Of a DNA stretch of 64,000 bases, positions 32,272 through 40,365 are shown one piece after another. Within the stretch, counting starts at the first letter, position 1; each line of letters starts with the position of its first letter. The notes beneath the pieces are model-generated. The model searched no databases, was not told the origin of the DNA, and worked only from the letters and a program-made list of their open reading frames with translations. A program made the translations under genes and the position numbers. This DNA comes from an uncultured Rhodobiaceae bacterium (GTDB taxonomy: Bacteria > Pseudomonadota > Alphaproteobacteria > Rhizobiales > TMED25), in NCBI GenBank assembly GCA_913045225.1, contig CAJWPC010000001.1:223594-287593 (forward strand). Reading direction: 5' to 3'.

Positions 32272-32965
32272 AAAATCATTAAAAAAAACAATAATTGAAA
32301 AATTTGACTTAAGCCTGACGGATAAGGGTTGTTTCCTAACCTTTGGGGGTGAAATATATTTAACTAAAAATGGTAACAAGGTATGCGTACCTAATGAAAA
32401 TTTAATAGAAATACTTAAACCAGAATTTAAGGATTATAATATTTTGGAGTGTTCAAAATTTTCACTCACTAAAATACTTATTAGCTTTGCGGATCAATTA
32501 CCTCATGAAAAAAGTATTTTTGTTGATGAATTGATAAAGTATTTAGAGACTGACCTCTTGTTTTATAGAGTGTCTAGCCCGAGAAACTTATCTGTTTCTC
32601 AGAGTGAAAAATGGGATAAAATAATTCATATTTTTGACAGTATCTTTCAAACCTCTTGGAGTGTATCCACAAACATCATGCCCCTAAAACAGGACCCTGA
32701 AAGTATTCAAAAAATAAAAGATTATCTAATAAGCCTTGATATACTTAATCTCCATATTATGACATATCTATTAAAGGTTACAGGTTCATGTATCGTCACA
32801 GTGTTATGCAATATTAAGAAATTAGACGCGATGGAAGCTTGGGAGTCCGTTAATATAGAAGAGCTCTGGTATAATAAAATTTACAATGATAACGAAAAAA
32901 AAGAAGAATTGGACAGCCAGATGGCGGAAGTTGATTTCTATATTAAATTACTTGACTCCATATAG
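32264..32965 (+). CDS. ATP12-family F1-ATPase assembly chaperone
   Basis: ATP12 proteins bind the F1-ATP synthase alpha subunit during assembly in mitochondria and alphaproteobacteria. The 233-residue protein shows the family N-domain (GCFLTFGGEIYLTKNGNKV, lysine/proline-rich loop) and a C-terminal helical region with the conserved WE...EELWYNK pattern and acidic-rich tail (DSQMAEVDFYIKLL). Location directly after rluC is the typical alphaproteobacterial one. The track begins at TTG 32261; the adjacent ATG 32264 is preferred. Its 3' end overlaps lipB on the opposite strand by 18 bp. Confidence 0.85.
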   Translation: MNKKSLKKTIIEKFDLSLTDKGCFLTFGGEIYLTKNGNKVCVPNENLIEILKPEFKDYNILECSKFSLTKILISFADQLPHEKSIFVDELIKYLETDLLFYRVSSPRNLSVSQSEKWDKIIHIFDSIFQTSWSVSTNIMPLKQDPESIQKIKDYLISLDILNLHIMTYLLKVTGSCIVTVLCNIKKLDAMEAWESVNIEELWYNKIYNDNEKKEELDSQMAEVDFYIKLLDSI

Positions 32966-33619
32966 GTCCAGATAATCAAGTTGCTTTAAATCGCCAACTT
33001 TTGATTGAAAATTCCTAATGAACTCTCTATCGAATTTATCCATAGTAATTAAATCATTTATTTTTTTAACACTCGTAACATTATAATCACGAAGTCCGCA
33101 TGGGATTATTCCATTAAAATAATTGAGATCAGGATCTATGTTAATTGCTACACCATGTAATGATATCCACTTCTTTATTTTTAACCCAATTGCTCCAATC
33201 TTCTCTTCTTGACCTCCATTTTTGACCCACAATCCGATACGGTCTCGATGAGGATATGCATCTATATCGAAGTTAGTGAAAGTTTTTATCAATACTTCCT
33301 CGAGGTTTTTTATAAATGATCTAATATCCCTGTCAAATCTACCAAGGTCCAGCATTAGATATATAATTCTTTGCCCTGGACCGTGGTATGTATATCGTCC
33401 TCCTCTTGGTGTTTTAAATACAGGAACCTGTCCTGAATCGAGTAGTTCATCATTCTTTGCGCTAGAACCTGCGGTGTAAACGTGAGGATGCTCTAAAAAC
33501 CAAATTAATTCAGGGGCGGTACCATTATTTATAAGATCAACCCTTCTATCCATGAAATTAACTGCAATTTCATATTCCACTGGTGATTTACTTATTATGT
33601 ACTCTATTTCCTTATGCAT
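32948..33619 (-). CDS. lipB: Lipoyl(octanoyl) transferase
   Basis: Transfers octanoate from acyl carrier protein to lipoyl domains of 2-oxoacid dehydrogenases and the glycine cleavage system. The 223-residue protein has RGGRYTYHGPGQRIIY (about residues 75-90), the catalytic-lysine segment GAIGLKIKKWISLHG, and the catalytic Cys in IIPCGL. It overlaps ATP12 tail-to-tail. lipA is not in the window. Confidence 0.95.
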   Translation of the reverse strand: MHKEIEYIISKSPVEYEIAVNFMDRRVDLINNGTAPELIWFLEHPHVYTAGSSAKNDELLDSGQVPVFKTPRGGRYTYHGPGQRIIYLMLDLGRFDRDIRSFIKNLEEVLIKTFTNFDIDAYPHRDRIGLWVKNGGQEEKIGAIGLKIKKWISLHGVAINIDPDLNYFNGIIPCGLRDYNVTSVKKINDLITMDKFDREFIRNFQSKVGDLKQLDYLDLYGVK

Positions 33620-33699
33620 TAAACGCTATTTCATATTAATCTGATTGCTAAATAATATCATTCAAATATATTAAGTTGTATAAAAATAAAATATATCGT

Positions 33700-33786
33700 G
33701 CGATCGTGGCGGAATTGGTAGACGCGCAGCGTTGAGGTCGCTGTAGAGGAAACTCTGTGGAAGTTCGAATCTTCTCGATCGCACCA
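33700..33786 (+). tRNA. tRNA-Leu (anticodon GAG)
   Basis: An 87-base class II tRNA: acceptor GCGATCG/CGATCGC, anticodon GAG at 33734-33736, a variable arm TAGAGGAAACTCTG and T-loop TTCGAAT; CCA is encoded. It lies between lipB and the J-domain gene. Confidence 0.97.
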
Positions 33787-33834
33787 TCTACCATTTTATT
33801 TTTTTAAAATTGTTTGCAATCTCATGAAATCACC

Positions 33835-34182
33835 ATGACTATTTTACTGTTAATGTTCATTCCAATTATTCTAGCCTTGCTAATAAAATTCAAGATACTT
33901 GGGTATATCATTTACCTATTGCCTTATATACTAAGAGTATTTTCGCGAGTAAAACAATCAAATCCTAATTACCCAAGGCAAAATATTGATATATCTGGGA
34001 TTGAAGAGGCATATGAAATACTTGGACTTACAATGGATGCCAGTGATGAGGAAATCGATCGTGCGTATAAAGAGTTAATTCGGAAAAATCACCCTGATAT
34101 GGGTGGCAGCGAGTATATTGCCAAAAAAATCAACGCAGCTAGAGAATATATAATTAAAAGTAAAGAAACTAGGGGAAGATAG
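33835..34182 (+). CDS. Membrane-anchored J-domain protein (TIM14/Pam18-like)
   Basis: Hsp70 co-chaperone-type protein of about 115 residues. A hydrophobic N-terminal helix (about residues 2-25) is followed by a C-terminal J domain, EILGLTMDASDEEIDRAYKELIRKNHPDMGG, with the essential HPD triad. The layout resembles mitochondrial Pam18/TIM14. The ORF track starts at a TTG (33814), but ATG 33835 gives a cleaner membrane anchor; neither has a strong ribosome site. It overlaps the convergent carboxypeptidase gene by 14 bp. Partner DnaK is inferred. Confidence 0.8.
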   Translation: MTILLLMFIPIILALLIKFKILGYIIYLLPYILRVFSRVKQSNPNYPRQNIDISGIEEAYEILGLTMDASDEEIDRAYKELIRKNHPDMGGSEYIAKKINAAREYIIKSKETRGR

Positions 34183-35125
34183 TTAATATTTTATCGACTC
34201 GGTTACTAAGTATTTCGAACCTTGATTGTCTCCTCTCTTCAGATTTCACTGAATTATATTTTAGGTTTATTTTTTTCTGTTCGATAAAAGGATTGGATTT
34301 CGGAAAAGGTATTTCGTACTTTGCGAGCTTTATTGATTTATTTAAGACTTTTACCATGTTTGAATTCCGTGATGTCGAAGAACTACCGCCCATTACAACG
34401 GAGATAATTTCTTTATTTTCCTTCATCACATAAGAAATTAAATTGAAACCAGACATATTTGTGAATCCGGTTTTCATTCCTTTTGTTCCCGGATATGAAA
34501 ATAGTAATTTATTATGGCTACGGTATGTTTTGCCTTCAAAAACAAATTCTTTCTGCGAGAATACCCTCGACTCATCAGGAAAATCTTTTAAAATCCTTAG
34601 GCCGAGGATAGCCATATCAAATGCAGTTGTCTTTTGGTAATTATTATGGAGCCCTGATGCATTTCTAAAACTTGTTTGATACATTCCGAGTTCTCGTGCT
34701 TTATTAGTCATTCGTGTCGCAAAGCTCTCCTCTGTACCAGATAAATGCTCAGCTACGGCAGTTGCGACATCATTTGCAGACTTTATTGCAAGTGCCTTGA
34801 TAGCATTACTAAGTGTTATTGTTTCACCTGGTGCAAGACCGAGTTTTGATGCTGGCATACTTGAGGCATTTCGACTGAATGTAACTAAATCTGATTTCTG
34901 AATTTTACCATCTTCAAGTTCCTCAAAAATCAAATAAAGCGTCATAACTTTTGTAAGAGATGCAGGATATCTTGTTTGAAAACCTCTATTATTGTGTAAT
35001 ATCTCACCCGAGATAGCATCGAGGCTAAAGGATGAATATTTTGGGGCAGCAATCGTATCCGTTGAAAAAAAATAAATAATCAAAAAAAGAAAAACAGACA
35101 CAAAATTTCTTTTATTAGTATGCAT
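34169..35125 (-). CDS. D-alanyl-D-alanine carboxypeptidase (penicillin-binding, S11 family)
   Basis: Periplasmic enzyme trimming the terminal D-Ala of peptidoglycan stem peptides. The 318-residue protein has a hydrophobic signal segment (about residues 8-27). The serine-type motifs are S56LTK59, S116AN118 and K218TG220. The C-terminal part is shorter than in E. coli DacA, so membrane attachment is uncertain. It is divergent from clpS. Confidence 0.92.
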   Translation of the reverse strand: MHTNKRNFVSVFLFLIIYFFSTDTIAAPKYSSFSLDAISGEILHNNRGFQTRYPASLTKVMTLYLIFEELEDGKIQKSDLVTFSRNASSMPASKLGLAPGETITLSNAIKALAIKSANDVATAVAEHLSGTEESFATRMTNKARELGMYQTSFRNASGLHNNYQKTTAFDMAILGLRILKDFPDESRVFSQKEFVFEGKTYRSHNKLLFSYPGTKGMKTGFTNMSGFNLISYVMKENKEIISVVMGGSSSTSRNSNMVKVLNKSIKLAKYEIPFPKSNPFIEQKKINLKYNSVKSEERRQSRFEILSNRVDKILTIFP

Positions 35126-35270
35126 TGCAAAAAAATACCATTTAATTCTTATATTTTACTTAATCAAGTTATATATTTTTTAAAAAAAATGATTTTTAAA
35201 ATTGATTTTTATTTTTTTTTCCCCAAATATTATAGTACGTAAGTATGTAAAAAGTTGGAATGTAGTACGA

Positions 35271-35582
35271 ATGACCAATAATGTCGCTTCAAACAAAACT
35301 CAAACGCTTATAAAGGATAAGTTAAAGCGCCCCAGTATGTATGAGGTTATTCTATTAAATGATGACTACACTCCAATGGAATTTGTTGTAGATGTTCTCA
35401 TGAAATATTTTGGGAAAGACATCAATCAAGCAAATGAGGTGATGATGCATGTTCACAGAAATGGTACAGGTTTGTGTGGTATCTATCCTTTTGATATTGC
35501 TGAGACTAAAGTGATGCAAGTTATGAATTATTCAATAAAGAATGGTCATCCATTACAATGCAAGATGGAGAAAAATAAATAA
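35271..35582 (+). CDS. clpS: ClpA adaptor protein ClpS
   Basis: Adaptor that delivers N-degron substrates to ClpAP. The core reads [20 protein letters not shown] and ...[21 protein letters not shown], with the substrate-pocket residues (NDD, MEF, HxH) intact. The ORF-track start adds 23 AT-rich-encoded residues; ATG at 35271 gives 103 residues and a normal ClpS. Its stop overlaps the clpA start (TAATG), indicating coupled translation. Confidence 0.96.
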   Translation: MTNNVASNKTQTLIKDKLKRPSMYEVILLNDDYTPMEFVVDVLMKYFGKDINQANEVMMHVHRNGTGLCGIYPFDIAETKVMQVMNYSIKNGHPLQCKMEKNK

Positions 35583-37885
35583 TGCCAACATTTTCAAAAG
35601 GTCTAGAAGACTCGCTACACAAAGCACTCTCTATAGCAAGATCTAAAAACCATGAATTTTCAACGCTTGAACATTTACTCATGGCTATAATTGATGATGA
35701 TGATGCATCTCTTGTGTTTAAACACTGTTCTGTCGATTTGGAGACATTAAAATATGAACTTGAAGGCTATCTTGATAACGAATTGAGACATATTGTACTA
35801 AAAGATAGTATTGATGTTAAGCCAACTACGAGCTTCCAAAGGGTCGTGCAAAGAGCTGTAATACATGTCCAGACTTCTGGTAAAGAGGAGGTTACAAGTG
35901 CAAATATACTTGTTGCAATATTTTCAGAAAGGGAAAGTCACGCAGTTTATTTTCTTAATAAAGTAAATTTATCAAGATATGATGTTGTAAATTATTTGAG
36001 TCATGGTAAGTCAAGTAATTCATCTGAATTGGACGATCTCGAGGCACAGGAGGTTGGTGAAGGAAAGCAAGAAAGTTTAACTCCAAACATTGATAAATAT
36101 TGCATAAATCTTAATAATAAAGCCAATAGTGGCAAGATTGACCCTGTAATTGCTCGAGATAATGAGATATTGCGGATTTGTCAGACACTGTGTAGGCGAA
36201 GAAAAAATAATCCAATTTTGGTCGGTGATCCGGGTGTTGGCAAGACGGCCATTGTAGAGGGTGTCGCACTGAATATAGTGAATGGGAAAGTACCCGATTT
36301 TTTAAAAAAGACACAGATTATCCAACTGGACATGGGGGCTTTGATTGCGGGGACAAGATATAGAGGGGATTTTGAAGAGAGGCTAAAGGATGTACTGAAG
36401 GAAATTGAAAAAATCCCTCATGCAATATTATTTATTGATGAGATACATACAATCATAGGTTCAGGAGCGACTTCCGGTGGGGCAATGGATGCCGCTAATT
36501 TACTAAAACCAGCACTTCAGTCTGGTCAAATAAAATGCATCGGCTCGACTACTTATCGTGAATTTACAAGGTATTTTGAGAAGGACAGAGCGCTTGTCAG
36601 AAGGTTCCAAAAAATAGATATAGCTGAACCAAGCATCGAAGATTCAATTAGCATAATCAGTGGTTTACGTCCTTACTTTGAAGAATTTTATCAAATTAAA
36701 TTTGATGATCAAAGTCTTATTGCTGCAGTTGAGTTATCGTCACGCTATATGCAAGATAGAAAGCTACCTGATAAAGCCATTGATCTAATTGATGAAACGG
36801 GCGCTGCTCAGGCAATACTACCTGTTGAAAAACGTAAGAAAAAAATAACTGAGAAAGAGATTGAAAAAACCCTGTCCATTATTGCAAGAATACCTGAAAA
36901 AACTGTTTCAAAATCTGATAACTCAATATTAAAGAAACTAGATAAAAGCCTTAAGAATCAAGTTTTTGGTCAAAATCATGCTGTTGAGTTATTATCATCA
37001 TCAATAAAATCATCACGCGCAGGCTTAAGGGATATTGAAAAACCAATCGGATCATATTTATTTTCAGGCCCAACTGGTGTTGGTAAAACAGAGCTTGCGA
37101 GACAACTAGCTGATACACTATCAATTGAACTTGTTCGTTTTGACATGTCTGAATATATGGAAAGACATTCCATCTCAAAGTTAATTGGCGCACCACCAGG
37201 TTATGTTGGTTATGATCAGGGGGGTCTACTAACTGAGAAAATTGAAAAAACACCTCATTGTGTATTGTTATTGGATGAAATTGAGAAGGCACATTTCGAT
37301 ATTTATAACATACTTTTACAAGTTATGGATTACGGATTCTTGAGCGACCACAACGGAAAAAAAATTGATTTTCGAAATGTCATTATAATCATGACAACAA
37401 ATGCTGGTGCCCAGGATCTGACCAAAGAATCAATAGGTTTTTCTGAGTCAAAAATTGAGCAAAATTATAGTCAAGAGATCAATAGATTATTTTCACCTGA
37501 ATTTAGAAACAGACTTGATGCAATTATACCATTCAATTCGCTATCAAAAGCCATAATGAAGCAGATAGTTGATAAGTTTGTTATAAAACTCGAGTCACAA
37601 CTTGATGAAAAAAGCGTTCTTCTCACATTAACGGAACCAGCATATGAGTGGCTTACAGAAAATGGGGTCGATGAGAAATATGGTGCAAGACCTCTACAGA
37701 GATTTATTGATGAAAAGATAAAAAAACCACTCGCAGATGAGCTACTATTTGGAAAATTAAAAAATGGGGGAAGTGTCAAGGTTGACAAGTTAGACACTGA
37801 TAGTGAACTTTCCATTTACGTTAATGGTAAAAAATTATCTAACAGCAAAAAAAAGAAAGAAACCGAAAGCCTTATGCTACACTAG
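35582..37885 (+). CDS. clpA: ATP-dependent Clp protease ATP-binding subunit ClpA
   Basis: Hsp100 unfoldase feeding ClpP. The 767-residue protein has an N-domain (1-145) for ClpS binding and two AAA+ modules. The Walker A motifs are GDPGVGKT near residue 215 and GPTGVGKT near 497, with LLDEIEKAH as the second Walker B. The ClpP-docking IGF tripeptide is near residue 617 (ESIGFSES). clpS-clpA coupling is standard. Its 3' end overlaps the HIT gene by 9 bp; clpP is outside this window. Confidence 0.98.
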   Translation: MPTFSKGLEDSLHKALSIARSKNHEFSTLEHLLMAIIDDDDASLVFKHCSVDLETLKYELEGYLDNELRHIVLKDSIDVKPTTSFQRVVQRAVIHVQTSGKEEVTSANILVAIFSERESHAVYFLNKVNLSRYDVVNYLSHGKSSNSSELDDLEAQEVGEGKQESLTPNIDKYCINLNNKANSGKIDPVIARDNEILRICQTLCRRRKNNPILVGDPGVGKTAIVEGVALNIVNGKVPDFLKKTQIIQLDMGALIAGTRYRGDFEERLKDVLKEIEKIPHAILFIDEIHTIIGSGATSGGAMDAANLLKPALQSGQIKCIGSTTYREFTRYFEKDRALVRRFQKIDIAEPSIEDSISIISGLRPYFEEFYQIKFDDQSLIAAVELSSRYMQDRKLPDKAIDLIDETGAAQAILPVEKRKKKITEKEIEKTLSIIARIPEKTVSKSDNSILKKLDKSLKNQVFGQNHAVELLSSSIKSSRAGLRDIEKPIGSYLFSGPTGVGKTELARQLADTLSIELVRFDMSEYMERHSISKLIGAPPGYVGYDQGGLLTEKIEKTPHCVLLLDEIEKAHFDIYNILLQVMDYGFLSDHNGKKIDFRNVIIIMTTNAGAQDLTKESIGFSESKIEQNYSQEINRLFSPEFRNRLDAIIPFNSLSKAIMKQIVDKFVIKLESQLDEKSVLLTLTEPAYEWLTENGVDEKYGARPLQRFIDEKIKKPLADELLFGKLKNGGSVKVDKLDTDSELSIYVNGKKLSNSKKKKETESLMLH

Positions 37886-38284
37886 AAGCTTTCTTACTGC
37901 TTCCGCTTGCTTTTCTTTACTATTTAGACTGTCAGGCATAGTCTTATTTTCTGTAAAATATGGAATGATATGAAAATGTGTATGAAAAACAACTTGTCCT
38001 GCCTCAGACTCGCAATTATGTATAATTTTGGCTCCAGCAGCCCCAAAAGCTATCTTTTGCATCTCAGCTATCTTCTTAACAAGAATACACAGCCTTTCTA
38101 AATCTTCCTCATTTATATCATATATATTTCTAGATTTTGCTTTAGGGATTGCTAACATATGACCCTGTTTCTCGGGGTAGGCGTCCATAATTACTAAGTT
38201 ACTTGAATCTTCAAAAACCCGAATTGCAGGTATTTCATTCGCCAATATTTTTGAAAAAATGTTATCTTTATCATAATTAATCAT
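37877..38284 (-). CDS. HIT-family nucleotide-binding protein
   Basis: Histidine-triad hydrolase or transferase acting on nucleotide phosphoramidates. The 135-residue protein has the catalytic triad H101-T-H103-F-H105 followed by IIPYF, and the family N-terminal FSKILANEIPAIRVFEDS. It overlaps the GNAT-like gene upstream by 8 bp, so the two are probably co-transcribed. The physiological substrate is unknown. Confidence 0.93.
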   Translation of the reverse strand: MINYDKDNIFSKILANEIPAIRVFEDSSNLVIMDAYPEKQGHMLAIPKAKSRNIYDINEEDLERLCILVKKIAEMQKIAFGAAGAKIIHNCESEAGQVVFHTHFHIIPYFTENKTMPDSLNSKEKQAEAVRKLLV

Positions 38285-39416
38285 TTAATCCTCCAGTTTT
38301 TTTGAATGGGTTAAAACTTGATAGGTAATCTACCTCTTTATTAATGTACTCACCCTCTTTTTCAATGAACTCTGATACTATATTATGAATTTGCTGGTTT
38401 TGGAAAAAATGAGCAGAGTAGGTTAATGTAGGTTTATAGCCTCTAGATATCTTATGTGATCCGCCTGCGCCAGATTCTATGGTTTTCATCCGGTTCTCAA
38501 TCGCATACTCAATTGCTTGGTAATAGCATAACTCATAATGTAAAAATTTATAAAAGCCGCTTGCCCCCCAATATCTGCCATACAGTGTATGATCATTATG
38601 GAGGTGCAGGCTACTAGCTATGGTATTTCCATTTTTCTTAGCTATAATCAGTAATAAATTATCAGGCATCTTATCCACTAGATTTTCAAAGAAAATCTTA
38701 TTAAGGTAAGCATTACCCCATTTTCTATTACAAGTATCAAGGTAATGCTTGAAGAAGTTATCGAGTTGTTCGCTTGTAATATTTTGACCTTCAACTCTAT
38801 CAAAATTAATTCCGTCAGAATGCAGGCTCTTCCTCTCTTTGTTAATCATCTTCCTTTTTCTTGCATTTAAAGAATGTAAGAATTCATCAAAGTTTTTATA
38901 ATTCTGGTTATCCCAAATGAACTGCTTACTATTTCTTTTTATAAAATTATTATCTTGTAAAATACCTATTTCCGGGTCTTCGATGAAATTGATATGCGCA
39001 CTTGATATATCATACTTGTTCAGTAACGATTTTATAGCCTTTATTGATTTTTCTTTACCATTAGCGACATTTGATTTAGTAAGAAATTTGCATGATCTGA
39101 TGGGGGTAAATGGAATAGCAACAAGTAATTTTGGAAAATACTTAATATTTACTTTATTGTAAAAGTCAACCCAGGCATGATCAAAGATATATTCTCCAAA
39201 AGAATTATATTTCAAATATGCTGGTGTAAAACAGGTGATGTGGCCTTGCTCGTTTTTTTCTATTAGATGATTTGGGGCCCAGCCAAATGCATCACTTGCG
39301 CAACCTGAGCTTTCCAGTGACCATAGAAAGTCATATTTCATAAATGGGTTGTCATTATCTAAGCCTTGAAAATCATCTACTGATATTTCACTCATCGACT
39401 TACAGATTTCAATCAT
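38277..39416 (-). CDS. FemAB/GNAT-like protein (PF04339, DUF482 family)
   Basis: The 379-residue protein belongs to the uncharacterised family once labelled peptidoglycan biosynthesis/recognition, with a FemAB-like double GNAT fold. Visible blocks are HAWVDFYNK, AIPFTPIRSCKFL, HFLDTCNRKWG-like HYLDTCNRKWGNAYLNKIFF, and the C-terminal IESGAGGSHKISRGYKPTLTYSAH. It is coupled to the HIT gene; this pairing near clpA recurs in alphaproteobacteria. The substrate is unknown and no peptidoglycan role is demonstrated. Confidence 0.8.
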   Translation of the reverse strand: MIEICKSMSEISVDDFQGLDNDNPFMKYDFLWSLESSGCASDAFGWAPNHLIEKNEQGHITCFTPAYLKYNSFGEYIFDHAWVDFYNKVNIKYFPKLLVAIPFTPIRSCKFLTKSNVANGKEKSIKAIKSLLNKYDISSAHINFIEDPEIGILQDNNFIKRNSKQFIWDNQNYKNFDEFLHSLNARKRKMINKERKSLHSDGINFDRVEGQNITSEQLDNFFKHYLDTCNRKWGNAYLNKIFFENLVDKMPDNLLLIIAKKNGNTIASSLHLHNDHTLYGRYWGASGFYKFLHYELCYYQAIEYAIENRMKTIESGAGGSHKISRGYKPTLTYSAHFFQNQQIHNIVSEFIEKEGEYINKEVDYLSSFNPFKKTGGLND

Positions 39417-39527
39417 TTTTTGCCTGCTTTCAAAGTTTTTTTTGCATTACTTAATAAGTAACTATTAATATGTACCATTTATTATATTCTATTATATGTA
39501 TATAAAAATTATTCATTCAATCTGCGT

Positions 39528-39902
39528 ATGGAAAAGAAAAATAGAAAGGTGCTAATTGTCGAAGATAACAAACTGAATATGAAGCTATTCAGAGAAATTC
39601 TAATTGCAGAGAATTGCGAAGTTATCGAGTGTGCAGATCCTATGTTCGCAATGGATAAAATTTCAAATGAGTTACCAAACCTCATTCTTATGGATATACA
39701 GTTGCCAAGAATTTCTGGCTATGATTTGATTACTTGGATAAAGGCAGATGCTAACATTTCACATATTCCAATAATTGCGATCACGGCCTTTGCGATGGAG
39801 GATGATAAGGAAAAGATATTAGCGCTCGGGTGCGAGGAGTATATGTCAAAGCCAATCTCTATGGACCCATTTATAAGAAATGTAAATAAATTTCTTGGGT
39901 AA
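39528..39902 (+). CDS. divK: Single-domain response regulator DivK
   Basis: In Caulobacter DivK is phosphorylated on a conserved Asp and controls the CckA/CtrA cell-cycle pathway through DivL. The 124-residue protein reads KVLIVEDNKLNMKLF, has phospho-acceptor D56 in NLILMDIQLP, and ends with the AITAFAM and YMSKPISMDPF segments. There is no output domain. pleD, its usual partner gene downstream, is missing; a structured RNA and rpmG follow instead. Confidence 0.9.
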   Translation: MEKKNRKVLIVEDNKLNMKLFREILIAENCEVIECADPMFAMDKISNELPNLILMDIQLPRISGYDLITWIKADANISHIPIIAITAFAMEDDKEKILALGCEEYMSKPISMDPFIRNVNKFLG

Positions 39903-39919
39903 AAAATTTGAAAAATTTA

Positions 39920-39947
39920 TTTTCAATAAATTAAATTACTATATAAT
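39920..39947 (+). promoter_or_regulatory. Promoter of the structured RNA downstream of divK
   Basis: A perfect TATAAT at 39942-39947 has a weak -35 (TTTTCA, 39920-39925) 16 bp upstream. The predicted start near 39954 matches the beginning of the GC-richer, structured segment. Confidence 0.6.
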
Positions 39948-39953
39948 ATCAGG

Positions 39954-40070
39954 TGAGTTTCCCTGCGGAGTTGCTCAGGTCCGCCGCATCTCCTGGGTCC
40001 GTAGGGTTTAGGTCGTATTGTTAGTCACTAAATTTGGCCTCCTCCAAATCTAGAGACTGACATATGACCA
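39954..40070 (+). ncRNA. Candidate small RNA with two stable hairpins and a CCUCCU loop
   Basis: About 117 nt. Hairpin 1 pairs CCCTGCGG (39961-39968) with CCGTAGGG (39999-40006) and CTCAGG (39974-39979) with CCTGGG (39992-39997). Hairpin 2 is a long stem pairing GGTCGTATTGTTAGTC (40011-40026) with GACTGACATATGACC (40055-40069), continued by CTA/TAG and ATTTGG/CCAAAT, and capped by the loop CCTCCT (40038-40043), which is complementary to Shine-Dalgarno sequences. No U-run terminator follows and there is no ORF. It does not match 4.5S RNA or tmRNA; some similarity of the 5' part to 6S RNA was noted but not convincing. Anti-SD loops are known in alphaproteobacterial regulatory RNAs. Confidence 0.65.
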
Positions 40071-40142
40071 GATGAATTATAAAAATATCAAGTAAAATAT
40101 GATGAACTTATGTTAACCTTATTGGTTACATTCGGATTAGTA

Positions 40143-40310
40143 TTATTTGATTTTATTTTCTTTAAAATCTACATGTTTTCTGGCAACAGGATCGTATTTT
40201 TTTACGACCAACTTATCTGTCATTGTACGATTATTCTTTTTTGTAACATAAAAATATCCAGTACCAGCTGTACTTTCTAATCGTATCTTTATATTTCCAG
40301 ATTTTGCCAT
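40143..40310 (-). CDS. rpmG: 50S ribosomal protein L33 (zinc-free form)
   Basis: A 55-residue ORF absent from the supplied track: [28 protein letters not shown]... ending [16 protein letters not shown]. The pattern [11 protein letters not shown] and [10 protein letters not shown] is diagnostic of L33. It has no CxxC pairs, so it is the zinc-independent type. It lies upstream of topA on the same strand, with 55 bp between. Confidence 0.95.
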   Translation of the reverse strand: MAKSGNIKIRLESTAGTGYFYVTKKNNRTMTDKLVVKKYDPVARKHVDFKENKIK

Positions 40311-40365
40311 AATTTACCTTTTTTTATATAAATATATCAATATTAAAGTAAGTCAACGAATGATT

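Noticed and set aside
35202-35270. N-terminal extension of ClpS
   Set aside because: Not part of the ClpS family; the downstream ATG at 35271 gives standard length.
39954-40070. Assignment of the structured RNA as SRP 4.5S RNA or 6S RNA
   Set aside because: The SRP GGAA tetraloop region is absent. The 6S-like 5' segment lacks the long closing stem and central bubble, and the RNA is shorter than usual 6S.
40111-40130. Small hairpin TGTTAACC/GGTTACA as terminator of the small RNA or rpmG
   Set aside because: Imperfect AT-rich stem with no following T-run on either strand.
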